Below, in pieces: positions 9,801-18,543 of a DNA stretch of 64,000 nt (position 1 is the stretch's first letter; the number at the start of each line of letters is the position of its first letter). This stretch comes from Microbispora triticiradicis (GTDB taxonomy: Bacteria; Actinomycetota; Actinomycetes; Streptosporangiales; Streptosporangiaceae), in NCBI GenBank assembly GCA_003260025.2, contig QFZU02000063.1, positions 124,001-188,000 of the forward strand, written 5' to 3'. The position numbers and the translations under genes are program-made. Below the pieces are notes generated by a model. That model was not told the DNA's origin. It was given only the letters and a program-made list of their open reading frames with translations, and searched no databases.

Positions 9801-11349
9801 GATTAGTGACGTCGAGGTCGTCGGTGAAAAGGAAGCCTGTGGAACCGAACAGAAACGACCGATGTTGAGGATCGAGCATCCTGCCAAAAAGCATCGCCGT
9901 CTGTATTGAAGTGGAGAGTAGGCTGGCCCCCGACACCGGGTCTCCACGCAAGGCAATCGCGTACTCTCTGCCCTCCGCGTCCATGTCGTCGGAGTTCGGT
10001 TCGATGTGCTCGATCGCGTTCCTAGGAAGGCCCGTCAGTTCGGCAAAGAACTGGCTTGCGTCCTTAAGCGTCGCGCTCAGCCCCACGAAAGTGACGGGCT
10101 TGCGCACCGCATGGCGCCAGCGTCTTAGGAGCAGTGCGACCTGAGCGCCGTGAGGACCGGAGTAAGTATGAACCTCGTCTAGAAGTACCAAAGAGGGGGA
10201 GTGGTGTCCGGACCATCCCAGTAGGCGGCCGAGCCCAGGATTAGTGCTGTTCCGGTTCAGCATCTCTGTCGTTGTAAACAACAAATCTGGAGGATCATTC
10301 TGTATTGATCTCCGAGTCAAGGCGAGGCGCTCAGGAGGGACGACCATCCGGCATCTCACGCATGACAGTCTCTCTGACCCAGCCTGTCGGTCGGCGGTTG
10401 ACCACAATAGATCACCGACCGTACAGCGCGGGCACGTCAGGTACGGGCAGATGAAGCCCTCGCTACGCCGCTGCCACCCTTGCGTCGCCCTGTCCCCAGG
10501 CCGATCCAGGGCGTCTGAGGTCCACGGGGTGTCTGCGTACAAAACGCCGATGCGAAGGGGGCGTCGGTTCCCCTCTCTGAGGGCGGGCTCGATTGCTAAC
10601 GTGTTGAGTAAGGCGTCGCGGAGTTGGTCCCGCAGCAGTTCCTTGCGCGGATAAAGAGCCAGTGTATGGAGTCGCGAGGTGCCTGGGTGCGCATGTTCCG
10701 CCATGGCGGTCAGTGCCGGGAGGTAGAAAGCAAGGGTCTTGCCGCTACCGGTTCCGGCTCCGACGATGACACCAGTTGATTGGCGGCGTGGAAGAGAACC
10801 AAATACCGCTTGTGTGGCGGCCACCTGAAATTGCGCGAGCTTGTTGTCGCCAATTAGCGCGGCGGCTGTCTGTTCCTGGATGGGTCCCCAACCCGGAGTC
10901 TGCCTGAACATTTGCAGAGCGTCGGCTGCCGGGATATCCCGTCGTGGGTATCGACGGCTGGCGGTGTACAGACGATAGTCTGCGACGAGCCGACGCCCCT
11001 GCAGCCACCAGTTGGGTGACAACCCCTCAGCGTCCTTGTGCCAAGGAAAGAGCTGCCGCAGTTGTGCCGTGAGGCGCAAGGTCTCGGCGAATCGAGTGCG
11101 GTAGCGCCGAGGTGACTGCGCAGGCACCTGAAAGAGAATCGCAGAGTCTCTGAGTTTGTCCAGAACCTCCTCTGGAGAAAGATCTTGCGGGGCATGTGGG
11201 TGCCCTGCGAGGCAATCGAAGATCGTTTCCAGAACTTCGATTTCGGACAGAGCTCCCTCTGTGATTCCCCACGACAGCAGGGGGAGTTCCAGATCCTCCA
11301 GCTTGTTAAGCAGATCCCCTACGAATTCCCGACCTAAAGAACCCGTCAC
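6877..11349 (-). CDS. dpdJ: Large DEAD/DEAH-type helicase DpdJ
   Basis: A 1490-residue superfamily 2 helicase. Walker A is GAGTGSGKT at about 197-205. A four-cysteine zinc ribbon (Cys306, Cys309, Cys330, Cys333; CPRC and CVRC) is inserted between motifs I and II. Motif II is DEVH at 391-394 and motif III is LSATL. The C-terminal RecA lobe has ATASLEVGFN and motif VI QRRGRAGRSRG. The remaining approximately 800 residues carry no motif I recognise. Overall layout resembles the large helicases of DISARM-like defence systems. GTG at 11349 overlaps the dpdI stop by 4 bp. Expected to translocate on DNA in the restriction module. Confidence 0.85.
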   Translation of the reverse strand: MTGSLGREFVGDLLNKLEDLELPLLSWGITEGALSEIEVLETIFDCLAGHPHAPQDLSPEEVLDKLRDSAILFQVPAQSPRRYRTRFAETLRLTAQLRQLFPWHKDAEGLSPNWWLQGRRLVADYRLYTASRRYPRRDIPAADALQMFRQTPGWGPIQEQTAAALIGDNKLAQFQVAATQAVFGSLPRRQSTGVIVGAGTGSGKTLAFYLPALTAMAEHAHPGTSRLHTLALYPRKELLRDQLRDALLNTLAIEPALREGNRRPLRIGVLYADTPWTSDALDRPGDRATQGWQRRSEGFICPYLTCPRCTVGDLLWSTADRQAGSERLSCVRCRMVVPPERLALTRRSIQNDPPDLLFTTTEMLNRNSTNPGLGRLLGWSGHHSPSLVLLDEVHTYSGPHGAQVALLLRRWRHAVRKPVTFVGLSATLKDASQFFAELTGLPRNAIEHIEPNSDDMDAEGREYAIALRGDPVSGASLLSTSIQTAMLFGRMLDPQHRSFLFGSTGFLFTDDLDVTNRFYNNLRHAEGRQARNGFQRQGHVLAGLRSPELPQHSVRYGEGQSWDLIEKIGHHLDPGLLTGALQIGRTSSQDAGVDLNAHLTVATASLEVGFNDPRVGLVMQHKAPHDAAAFIQRRGRAGRSRGTRPITVVTLSDFGRDRLSYQGYETLFAPEITARSLPIRNRYVLKIQASQALLDWLSRDLQRVHPWDDPRALLTAPYGRLDPAKVAARQWLVDRLEKLLTHNDFSDRLARHLQAALQVSADEAQALLWEQPRSLLLAVVPTALRRLRTGWEPLRNDPGAAPGSMLPEFVTRSLFDPLNLPEVEFELPFETGNGDERLPVARALREAVPGRVSRRYGYRHDEHRTWIPIPQNGDEIELTEALIPEAHLEGEWRPYEPSSTDLVILRPFRIRLHPPPPDIVDQSQGSPQWGTQIVVPDNAPPNDDDVVGPYSWQQHIRIGFSTHAAGNPIEVRRMTYGADCDIIYRRSSERRSVRYTFQGRPAALGFSLEVDAIRIELDPVDLTNPRVQEYLSSPKWRSQVFFRAVAEDQHLAEVANTFKRDWLALIYFTAFSLAGLDTARNPEQIRTALADGSWRDDLAKILSVLYREDESSESQATTRLVEELTELSHDDRVVAALDRAGQLLTAEDVAARTEDWARRAYRDTFGAAVLAAALRACPDAQERDLIIDIVPGATQGSADTIWLTETSIGGLGVVEHLVRFYAAAPQRFWSLVSGALRPNEYEYIDATVTRLLRHVVTESPGGSAAAAIAAMRNSRSAAEADCALRDLRKAWTELDGIPRHAAVATLSTRLLRPGSNPETDETALRIIDEWAALEQRLAFEVDARVIAYAIGSGDLRVSRQPLRADQAFSLMWPRGARARSHHLHHYHPYTDPARPAFLDRLLVETAHDERLPRIELTEPGWEQRYQKVMAEAGAVDLVCPAGDRRSLSEAIAKIPAIPVDRDVLRIYGELENVTRSGNQFITRVVLREAE

Positions 11350-12029
11350 AAACCTCTCCTCCTCAGTTCGACCTCAGAATCCATGGAGTACTGACGTAAC
11401 AGCGCGATCTCGTCATCGCTTACGTCCTGTAGGGACAGAGTTGTGGCATTTAGACGGGCCAACAATTGAAGCAAATCTTCTGGAGCATCAGGGGTTTGAG
11501 TTAGCTCGTCCTTAAGGCCCTCATATTGCGTTACGAACAGGTTTATATCCGACGTTGCGATACGAGGGGACCGGGCATTATTTCTAAGATTCTTGAGTGT
11601 CGAACGCGCAGCTTCCTGTCTGCTCCTTTCGAGCATGGAAATCCGGTTCGTAGGGAGGAGTTCCAATTGATCCTCGGTCCAGTTTCTCCACTGTTCTAGG
11701 ATTTCCTTGGAAATTTGTTCGGTGGCCTCTTTTATCTTTCGGCTGGCGGCATTGAAGGAGTTATCGCTCGGCAGCCCGCCGGCCGCCTTGCGAGCGAGTT
11801 CCGTGCGTCCACTGTCTAGACCGGAAAGGTCGACCCTGATACCGGTTCGACGCTCTAGGGTGCGGGCCACTGTGACCTTGCTTCGCAGGTCTCCCAGCGC
11901 AGCACGCAGCGTGTGGACACGTTCAGCAATGCGCTGTGCCTGCTGAATGTCCTTACGTCCGAGATCGAGCCTTCGGACCTCGCTCTGAAGTTTGAGGGCT
12001 TTGTCATGCACCGATCGGTCGTCAGTCAT
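11346..12029 (-). CDS. dpdI: Small coiled-coil protein DpdI
   Basis: About 227 residues, rich in Arg, Glu, Leu and Lys and strongly helical; heptad-like runs such as LQSEVRRLDLGRKDIQQAQ suggest coiled coil. No catalytic motif is seen. Named by its place between dpdH and dpdJ and by size. ATG at 12029 (MTDDRSVH) or 12035 both overlap the dpdH stop; GGGGACGG just upstream is the likely ribosome site. It may be an adaptor between the ATPase DpdH and the helicase DpdJ (inference). Confidence 0.6.
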   Translation of the reverse strand: MTDDRSVHDKALKLQSEVRRLDLGRKDIQQAQRIAERVHTLRAALGDLRSKVTVARTLERRTGIRVDLSGLDSGRTELARKAAGGLPSDNSFNAASRKIKEATEQISKEILEQWRNWTEDQLELLPTNRISMLERSRQEAARSTLKNLRNNARSPRIATSDINLFVTQYEGLKDELTQTPDAPEDLLQLLARLNATTLSLQDVSDDEIALLRQYSMDSEVELRRRGL

Positions 12030-15000
12030 TCTCATCCGTCCCCAGCCCACTCAGTTCGGCCCACTCGTTCAGTACGGAGCGCACCTCGAGGGCGGCGGCA
12101 TCGCCGACCGAGTCGCTCCGAGCAGCGGCATCATCCAACGCGTACGTAAGCCAGCGATCGGCTTCGACAAGGAACTCCTCAATGATCACGAGTGATTCGC
12201 TGCGGTCCCGGGCGGCGGCCCTGACACGAGCCGCGCCGGCATCCGTCACGTCGTCCACCAAGATCTTGTTGAGGTCGCGTTCGAGTGCGGAGACCACTTG
12301 CCAGTTGGCCTTGCCCGCCTCAGAGATGAGGGCGTTGAGGCGGTCTTTCTCTCCAGAGCCCTTGGGGGAGAGGCCGACCTTGTCTGCCTCCTTCAACGCC
12401 AGAAGCACCGCTTCTACGCTGTCCCGGCCACTGATGTCCCGGGGAAGATGCTGTCGGATAGTGCCGAGAGTCGAGGCCAGTCCAGTGAGCTGTTCCTCGA
12501 GGCGTGTATTCCACGCCGCGAAGCCGAGAACGGCCCCCTTCACCCAACTGGGAACTGGTTGCTCGGCACTCCAGGTCCAGTCGCTGGCAGCCCGGCGCAG
12601 CAACGGAAGCGCACGGGCGGCATCGATCATTTGTACAGCGCCGGTTCCCTGTGAGATCCCGAGGCCGATTCGTATCCTGTCCACGAGGGCCTTGCGATGT
12701 TGCAGATGTCGTTCCAGAAGTTGCCGCCACTGAGCAGTGCGGAGGTTCTGGTCACCGCGCTTCCAGGTTCGCCCGTCGTCCAGAGCCGCGGTTAGCAAAT
12801 CTGCGTCGTCCATGCCCGGCCAGGCCTTCCCCGCTAGCGCTGCGCCGATCAGGGAGGCCCGGAAACCGACAGTAAGTTCGGCTTCAGAGATCTCGAAGTG
12901 CTGTTGAAGCCTGGCGGTTAGGTCCTTGGCCTTGGCTTCACCGAGGTGCGCCAGCCGGCGGAGGTCTTCAGCCCGGGCACCTTCAACTCCCTCCCTCGCC
13001 AACAGGAGGCTCTGGAAGAACTGACTGTTCAGCGTATTGCGTTGGAACTTGATCGGTGCCTTGTCGGTGCCGGGCCGGTTTTCACCGCCGGCTCCCTCGA
13101 TAGAGACCACCACTGACGAGTTAGGCCAGGCCAGGCCAACCTCTCCCTTGGTCAACTCCTTCATGAGGGGCGAGCACCATGTGTAGCGGCGGAGGACGGT
13201 ATCGGCGATTATGCTCCGCAACTCGTTCGCGATGGGCTGAGGAAGCGGCTGATTGCGGGTGGCCCAGTCTTCAATGGCCCCAAGCCTGCGTTGCAGCCTT
13301 TCCGGGAATGAACCATCCGTTGTTTTGGACGGTGACCCGGATGTTCGGGCTTGCCTCGGTCTCGACTGCTTATACTGGCGGGCTTCATCGGGGAGCGGTT
13401 GTAAACCGAATGCATGGAGGATCCCCGAGTCTATATCGGTCGGATCACTTGGGGCATTTCCCCAAAATTCCAGTACATTCTTACGGCGCTCGGGGTCGAT
13501 ATGGTCGTACGTGTTAATCAACTCTGCTACCGCTGAGGACAGTGCTGGGAGTTCAGGTCCGGTTGGAAAACGTTCTTTGAAGTGGGGGTCAGGGAAGGAA
13601 AGTTCCGCGATTTCTTGCGAGTGCTCGACTAGTATCGGACGCACGACGCTGCCCAGTACCGTGCGCGGGACAAATGCCCATGGCTTATCGGCGGGAGCGA
13701 CAGAGTGGATCATGCGTACGAGCGCAGACCTGTTGAAAGGGTAGAGGCCGTGCCCTTCCTCGCTCTGGCCAAAAGAATCATGGCACATGGTCCTGACAGG
13801 ACAGGCTTCACAATGATTGGGGGGGCGTTGTCCATTGAAGCGCTCGAGTTCCTCATGACCAAGACGTGCCGCGTTCAGGTATCGACCCACGAAAGTAGCG
13901 ATTTGTTCGGTGTCGGCGTCCTCCTTGCTGTAGACCAGGTCAAGATCATAGACATAGCCTGTGGTGGCCGCGGCGACGCGACTCATCACCGTCTCAGGAA
14001 GGTCGTGGAAGTAACCGGTCGTCACCGCCATGAGCGTGCGCATGCGTGCGTAGCGCATCTTGCCCTCACGGGTAGCCGACTCGGTCAGCGCGTCGAGCAG
14101 TTCACGTTGTACGCCCCGGATGAGGGCGAAGTCCTCGACGAGAAGGATGATTTCCTTGCCCTGACGTGCGTACTCTTCCCGAACTTGTAACATTGCCTCT
14201 TGTAGGCGGCCTGCTCCCAAGTTGGAAACGGTCTGGATTGCTGTCTCCAGATACTGATTCAGAAGATCGATGGCGGCGGTTTGCAGGTCCGGCGTGGAAA
14301 GCAACATTTCCAGTAGTTTCCGCGAAACCTGTGCTGCCTTCTCGATCTCTCGCACGTTCAAAGGAAGGTCATCCACGGTAAACCCAGTGGAGCGATCGGG
14401 CGAGTCGGCGCTGCGGTTGTGCAGCAAATGGGCAGCCAATTGCGGGACGTACCGACCGTGTGTTAGCAGGTGTTCCTGGATGTGGGGATCCTGCAGGATA
14501 GCCGCGAGCCCGCGTGGCCCGACTAGAGCGCGTGTAGGGCCGGACACGTCTTTAGGTGTTGTCGAGGCCAAGGCTTCGTTGAGAGCGTTAATCAGGCGCC
14601 GTGCCAGCCCGGTTTCGTCCAGCCCGCTGCTGAAGGAATCGATATCGGCCCTCAGCTTGCTCAGGGACTCGCTTTCCACTCCTTCTAACAGGCCGTGCAC
14701 GACCGCCTTGAGACTCGTCTGGGACTTCTCCAGATAGATCACGCGATAGTTCTCTGATGGTGGGATGCTCTCCCGTACCCAGCGGACGAGGTGGGACTTG
14801 CCCGAGCCTGTGTCGCCGACTACCGGCATGAGGAGCGTGCCGGTGTCGGAGCGTCGTTCTAAGAAGTCCTTAAGTACTGCTTTTTCGTCTACGGTGCCAT
14901 CCATGGAGACCAGCGACCGACCCTGGATGCGTGCTCGACGGATTGTCAGCGGTGTGTGCGTGGCCAAGAAGACCGCTGGGGACGGGTTGATCGCCTCCGT

Positions 15001-15060
15001 GTTGATGGTCGCAGAGGCGGTCTCCGGTGCCCAACAGAGGTAACCGCGGAGGTCAGCCAT
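12022..15060 (-). CDS. dpdH: P-loop ATPase DpdH with cysteine cluster
   Basis: 1012 residues from the ATG at 15060, which overlaps the dpdG stop by 8 bp; an upstream GTG at 15129 would overlap dpdG much further and is rejected. Walker A GDTGSGKSH lies at about 82-90 and Walker B ILLVEDF at about 304-310, with a long helical insert between them, as in AAA/STAND-like ATPases. At 416-425 the sequence CEACPVRTMC holds three closely spaced cysteines, possibly a zinc or iron-sulphur site. The C-terminal 500 residues are helical. The DpdG-DpdH gene pair resembles the small protein plus ATPase pairs of other defence systems. Confidence 0.8.
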   Translation of the reverse strand: MADLRGYLCWAPETASATINTEAINPSPAVFLATHTPLTIRRARIQGRSLVSMDGTVDEKAVLKDFLERRSDTGTLLMPVVGDTGSGKSHLVRWVRESIPPSENYRVIYLEKSQTSLKAVVHGLLEGVESESLSKLRADIDSFSSGLDETGLARRLINALNEALASTTPKDVSGPTRALVGPRGLAAILQDPHIQEHLLTHGRYVPQLAAHLLHNRSADSPDRSTGFTVDDLPLNVREIEKAAQVSRKLLEMLLSTPDLQTAAIDLLNQYLETAIQTVSNLGAGRLQEAMLQVREEYARQGKEIILLVEDFALIRGVQRELLDALTESATREGKMRYARMRTLMAVTTGYFHDLPETVMSRVAAATTGYVYDLDLVYSKEDADTEQIATFVGRYLNAARLGHEELERFNGQRPPNHCEACPVRTMCHDSFGQSEEGHGLYPFNRSALVRMIHSVAPADKPWAFVPRTVLGSVVRPILVEHSQEIAELSFPDPHFKERFPTGPELPALSSAVAELINTYDHIDPERRKNVLEFWGNAPSDPTDIDSGILHAFGLQPLPDEARQYKQSRPRQARTSGSPSKTTDGSFPERLQRRLGAIEDWATRNQPLPQPIANELRSIIADTVLRRYTWCSPLMKELTKGEVGLAWPNSSVVVSIEGAGGENRPGTDKAPIKFQRNTLNSQFFQSLLLAREGVEGARAEDLRRLAHLGEAKAKDLTARLQQHFEISEAELTVGFRASLIGAALAGKAWPGMDDADLLTAALDDGRTWKRGDQNLRTAQWRQLLERHLQHRKALVDRIRIGLGISQGTGAVQMIDAARALPLLRRAASDWTWSAEQPVPSWVKGAVLGFAAWNTRLEEQLTGLASTLGTIRQHLPRDISGRDSVEAVLLALKEADKVGLSPKGSGEKDRLNALISEAGKANWQVVSALERDLNKILVDDVTDAGAARVRAAARDRSESLVIIEEFLVEADRWLTYALDDAAARSDSVGDAAALEVRSVLNEWAELSGLGTDEND

Positions 15061-15949
15061 TGGGGTCCTTGAAGATCTTGACGGAACTGTAGGAACGGGG
15101 ATAGGTCGGACGGTCCGGGTCGTGGACACTCATGAAGCGCCTGGCGTCCGCGTTGCGTTCCAATGCCACCCAGCCCTCATCAGCACCCCGCAGTAGCGCG
15201 AACGAGAGAGCGGAACCGGCCACATTCTCTCCAGGAGAGTCCAGCCCGACGGCGGTTGAGTAGGCGCCGCCGGGCAGTACGGGCAGTGCTTTACGTAATT
15301 CGCCTAGCAGTTCGAGGGCGCTCACGGTGGCTCCTGGCTTCCAGAGCATCTGGACCGTTTGCCGGACGGCAACGGTACAGTCGGGCACCAGGTAACTGGC
15401 GTCACCGCTGGTGGGCAGGGCTACGCCGGCGAAACCGAGCGCGGATGCCCAGTCTTTGAAGTATCCCCAGCGATTGTCGTTCACGATGGGGTCCTTAACT
15501 TCTGGCTTGAGTGCACCGGCCTGGAGTCGGGGGTAGTTCTCTCGGCCAATCGCCTCTCCCGCCGGATCGAGGGTGAGGAACCAGCACAGCGCTCGGCAGA
15601 GGTCTCGTGGACCGTGCTGGCTACTGTTGTCACCGATCGCGAGGTTCAATTCGGGAGACAGAACCGCGTTTCGCAAGACATTGGTGAATGCGGTGTAGTC
15701 GTCTCCATCTAGAGTTTGCGCAGGACCAGCCAATCTCAGGAGTCCATCTTCAGATTGGCTCAGTAGCCTTAGTGATTCCAGCGTTGACGCAGCCCAGTCG
15801 AACACCTTGTGGTCGCTCCCGACAATGCCAGGGGGAGTCAGGAGACCTTTAGCGCGTTCAACGCTAACGGGATGCTTTTCCGAAGCCAGGAACCGGACCA
15901 AGGCCCACATGGGGGCCGGCCTCGACGCTGGGTCGTTTATCAATGCCAT
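15053..15949 (-). CDS. dpdG: Dpd system protein DpdG
   Basis: 298 residues. The N-terminal 75 residues (MWALVRFLASEKHPVSVERA, then DWAASTLESLRLLSQ, then DGLLRLAG) read like a winged-helix domain: helix, helix, recognition helix and wing. The rest is not recognised. Assignment is by position between dpdF and dpdH and by size. ATG at 15949 overlaps the dpdF stop (TAATG); the end overlaps dpdH. A DNA-reading or partner-binding role for the winged helix is inference. Confidence 0.7.
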   Translation of the reverse strand: MALINDPASRPAPMWALVRFLASEKHPVSVERAKGLLTPPGIVGSDHKVFDWAASTLESLRLLSQSEDGLLRLAGPAQTLDGDDYTAFTNVLRNAVLSPELNLAIGDNSSQHGPRDLCRALCWFLTLDPAGEAIGRENYPRLQAGALKPEVKDPIVNDNRWGYFKDWASALGFAGVALPTSGDASYLVPDCTVAVRQTVQMLWKPGATVSALELLGELRKALPVLPGGAYSTAVGLDSPGENVAGSALSFALLRGADEGWVALERNADARRFMSVHDPDRPTYPRSYSSVKIFKDPNG

Positions 15950-18543
15950 TACAGGGACCTTAGCGCTGTGCGGACGGAGATATTGCTGCTGTGCACGTCG
16001 GTGAGACGGGAGCGCGCCTTGTCAGGATGTTGGAGCCGGTGTCCGTGGACGAAGTATGTGATGTCTGTGCTGATGAAGCGCTCAGCCTCAGCGGTACTCA
16101 TCGCTGTGCATGCCTCGTCTAGCACCCAGACGATGGGGCCGGGAAAGTTGGTGAGCAGGTCCTCGTCGCAATCGAAGATGAGGGGGTGCGGCAACGCCGC
16201 CTGTTGGATACGGCGGACTGCTCCTGCGCTGAGGCCAGGTCCTCCGACAATGGCCATGCCGCGTCTGCACAAGGCCGTGATCAAGTCGGGGACGAGGTCT
16301 TTTCGCTCGTTATCGGTATCCCACCAGATACTAAGAGTGGTTTGTCCTGGTCCGCGGAACTCGCTCAGTGGGTCTTGGGGGGTATAGAACCAGTTCGCAA
16401 GGCGTGGATTCGGTTGCCATCCCGTCCTGTAGAACTGTCCCGTTGCGGACGGCTCCAAGGTTACGCGGCAGTGCGGGCATCCACGACAGACGGCGGCGGT
16501 TCTGAGGAGTCCTTCTGGGCGCCGCAGGACGTAGTAATCAGCGAGGACTTCGGCGATGCAACGGTCGCCTCTCACAGCATCTTGCAGTCGCAGCAACGCG
16601 GCTTCCTGGCTGGCCAGGATGCGCGACCTAGCCACACTGATTTTTTTCATGAAGTATTCGGGATCATTTGTGCCTCCATCGAGCAACCTGACATCAACCC
16701 GGGACGGCAGTGTTTCGTAGTACCTCTGGAGCCGGACGAGCCAGGCGTCTGGCAATTCCCCTTCGGTTGGCTGAGGAATCTCGGGTGCCTTCAGTTCAAC
16801 CATCTTGGCCCGCACCATCAGATTTAGGGTGCGGACATTCCACTTTCGATTGGTGTTGAAACCCATCGAAAGACTGGCTCGGCGGGCGTCCAGGTCCAGG
16901 TGGTAGGTGCTCTCGTTATCCGGAAGTAGACGCTGGTAAAACATCGCCTCCCAGCGCTCCAGTGCCGTCTCCGGCAGGAGAATCGCCTGCGCGTTCAGAT
17001 CCCTGGAAAGAGAAAGGTCTCTTGGGGCAGTAGCCATGTATGCCAATGATGGATTTCCGTCGCGGCCCCCGCGGCCGACCTCCTGGTAGTAACGGTCCAC
17101 AGTCTCAGGCATGCAGGCGTGCACCACGGTCTTGACGTCGGGCAGATCGATCCCCAGGCCAAAAGCGGAGGTCCCGACAACGATATCGAAGCGGGTAGGA
17201 ATGCGCCCTGCGGCAGAGCGGCCACCCCAGCCTTCCATCGCGCTCTGCCGTTCTTCGTCATTGGACCTTCCGGTGACCTCGATCACCCGAGAAAGTCCGA
17301 TATTTCGCAGATATGAGGCCCATTCCTTGGCGTCTTCAACCTTGGTTACGTACAAGATCGACGGTTTCGGTAGAAGGGTGAGCGCCTGCACCACCGCTCC
17401 TCGGCGGGAGTGCTCGTCCTGGAACGAATCAATGTAGTAGCTCGGTTCGCTGCGCAGTTGCGAGGCCCAAACGATCTCCACAGCACCCGGACCGCCGAAC
17501 AGTTCCTCCAGGGTTGCCACCTGTTGAGCCGTGAGCGTGGCACTCATGGCCACGGTCCTGGGCTCTCGCCCCTTCGGCGCCCGTCGCAGCCAATTGCGGC
17601 GTTGCCCTGCCATCGTTTGGAACTCAGGCCTGAACTCGTTCCCCCACTGCTCGACCAGATGAGCCTCATCGATGATGAAGTAATTTAGGAGGCCAGCCTC
17701 GGCGGCTTCGTCTAGAGGTTTCTGCAGACTGGTCGCCACGGCCTCGGGAGAGGTGAACAGGATGGGCTGCCTTCCCGTACGGACGTCGTCAAAGAGTTGA
17801 CGCTTGACGTCCTTTGGCAGGTTGCCAGTGTAGGCGTAGCGGTTGCTTGGTGATCTAAGTCCGCGCTCGGCGAGTAGCCCGCGAACGCGACGCTCCATGT
17901 CGAGCGCAAGTACGACTGTAGGAACGACAACCACTGACACGCCGCTGTCCTGACCGCCAAGCAGCGCCGGAGCAAGGGCGACCGGGGTTTTGCCGTGGCC
18001 GGTGGGGAGGCAGACAATGGTGGTGCTTCCTGCAGGCGCCAGCGCGACCGAACGCGCAGCCTGTCGCTGGCCAATTGAGTAGTAGCGCTCGTGGCCCAGG
18101 GCAGCGAGCCAGAATGGATCGCCCGGTACTTCATGAAGCCGGCGGCTCTGTTGAGAGTTCCTACTGAGATGGACCTCTTTGAGATCTGCTTCCGCGGCCT
18201 GTGTAGCCCATCCCGCTGACACGGGCGGGTGCCAGGGCCTAACGGAGACGCTAATCATACCGCTTGCGGTAGGTCGGGCAGGGCAGGCCGCCATCCACCA
18301 CTGCTCGATGGTGGGCAAGGCGGGGTGAGCAGGTATGGTTAAAGGCGACTCATTACCTTGGGCACGTGCTTCCAACAAAACCTGTCTAGTCAGCGTCGCG
18401 ACATCACGCCAGCCGGCAGAACCGGTTTGCACTCCCGCCAGCGCGTCCGCCAACCGGCGCACAGTACCGCTGTCGGTGCCATGCAGTTGAGAGGCAGGCC
18501 ATGTCGCGAATAGGAGCTTGGCCTTAACCCAGTCACTTGTCAC
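15949..18543 (-). CDS. dpdF: RecQ-like helicase DpdF
   Basis: 864-residue SF2 helicase of RecQ type. Walker A LPTGHGKT at about 179-186, DEAH at 292-295, AMSATLTAQQ as motif III, TSAFGLGIDLPDV as motif V and YYQEVGRGGRDG as motif VI; this last form is characteristic of RecQ. A C-terminal cysteine set (CRGCPHC) may bind zinc. About 150 residues precede the helicase core and could bind a partner. GTG at 18543 overlaps dpdE by 11 bp. Expected 3'-5' unwinding in the restriction part of the Dpd system. Confidence 0.85.
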   Translation of the reverse strand: MTSDWVKAKLLFATWPASQLHGTDSGTVRRLADALAGVQTGSAGWRDVATLTRQVLLEARAQGNESPLTIPAHPALPTIEQWWMAACPARPTASGMISVSVRPWHPPVSAGWATQAAEADLKEVHLSRNSQQSRRLHEVPGDPFWLAALGHERYYSIGQRQAARSVALAPAGSTTIVCLPTGHGKTPVALAPALLGGQDSGVSVVVVPTVVLALDMERRVRGLLAERGLRSPSNRYAYTGNLPKDVKRQLFDDVRTGRQPILFTSPEAVATSLQKPLDEAAEAGLLNYFIIDEAHLVEQWGNEFRPEFQTMAGQRRNWLRRAPKGREPRTVAMSATLTAQQVATLEELFGGPGAVEIVWASQLRSEPSYYIDSFQDEHSRRGAVVQALTLLPKPSILYVTKVEDAKEWASYLRNIGLSRVIEVTGRSNDEERQSAMEGWGGRSAAGRIPTRFDIVVGTSAFGLGIDLPDVKTVVHACMPETVDRYYQEVGRGGRDGNPSLAYMATAPRDLSLSRDLNAQAILLPETALERWEAMFYQRLLPDNESTYHLDLDARRASLSMGFNTNRKWNVRTLNLMVRAKMVELKAPEIPQPTEGELPDAWLVRLQRYYETLPSRVDVRLLDGGTNDPEYFMKKISVARSRILASQEAALLRLQDAVRGDRCIAEVLADYYVLRRPEGLLRTAAVCRGCPHCRVTLEPSATGQFYRTGWQPNPRLANWFYTPQDPLSEFRGPGQTTLSIWWDTDNERKDLVPDLITALCRRGMAIVGGPGLSAGAVRRIQQAALPHPLIFDCDEDLLTNFPGPIVWVLDEACTAMSTAEAERFISTDITYFVHGHRLQHPDKARSRLTDVHSSNISVRTALRSL

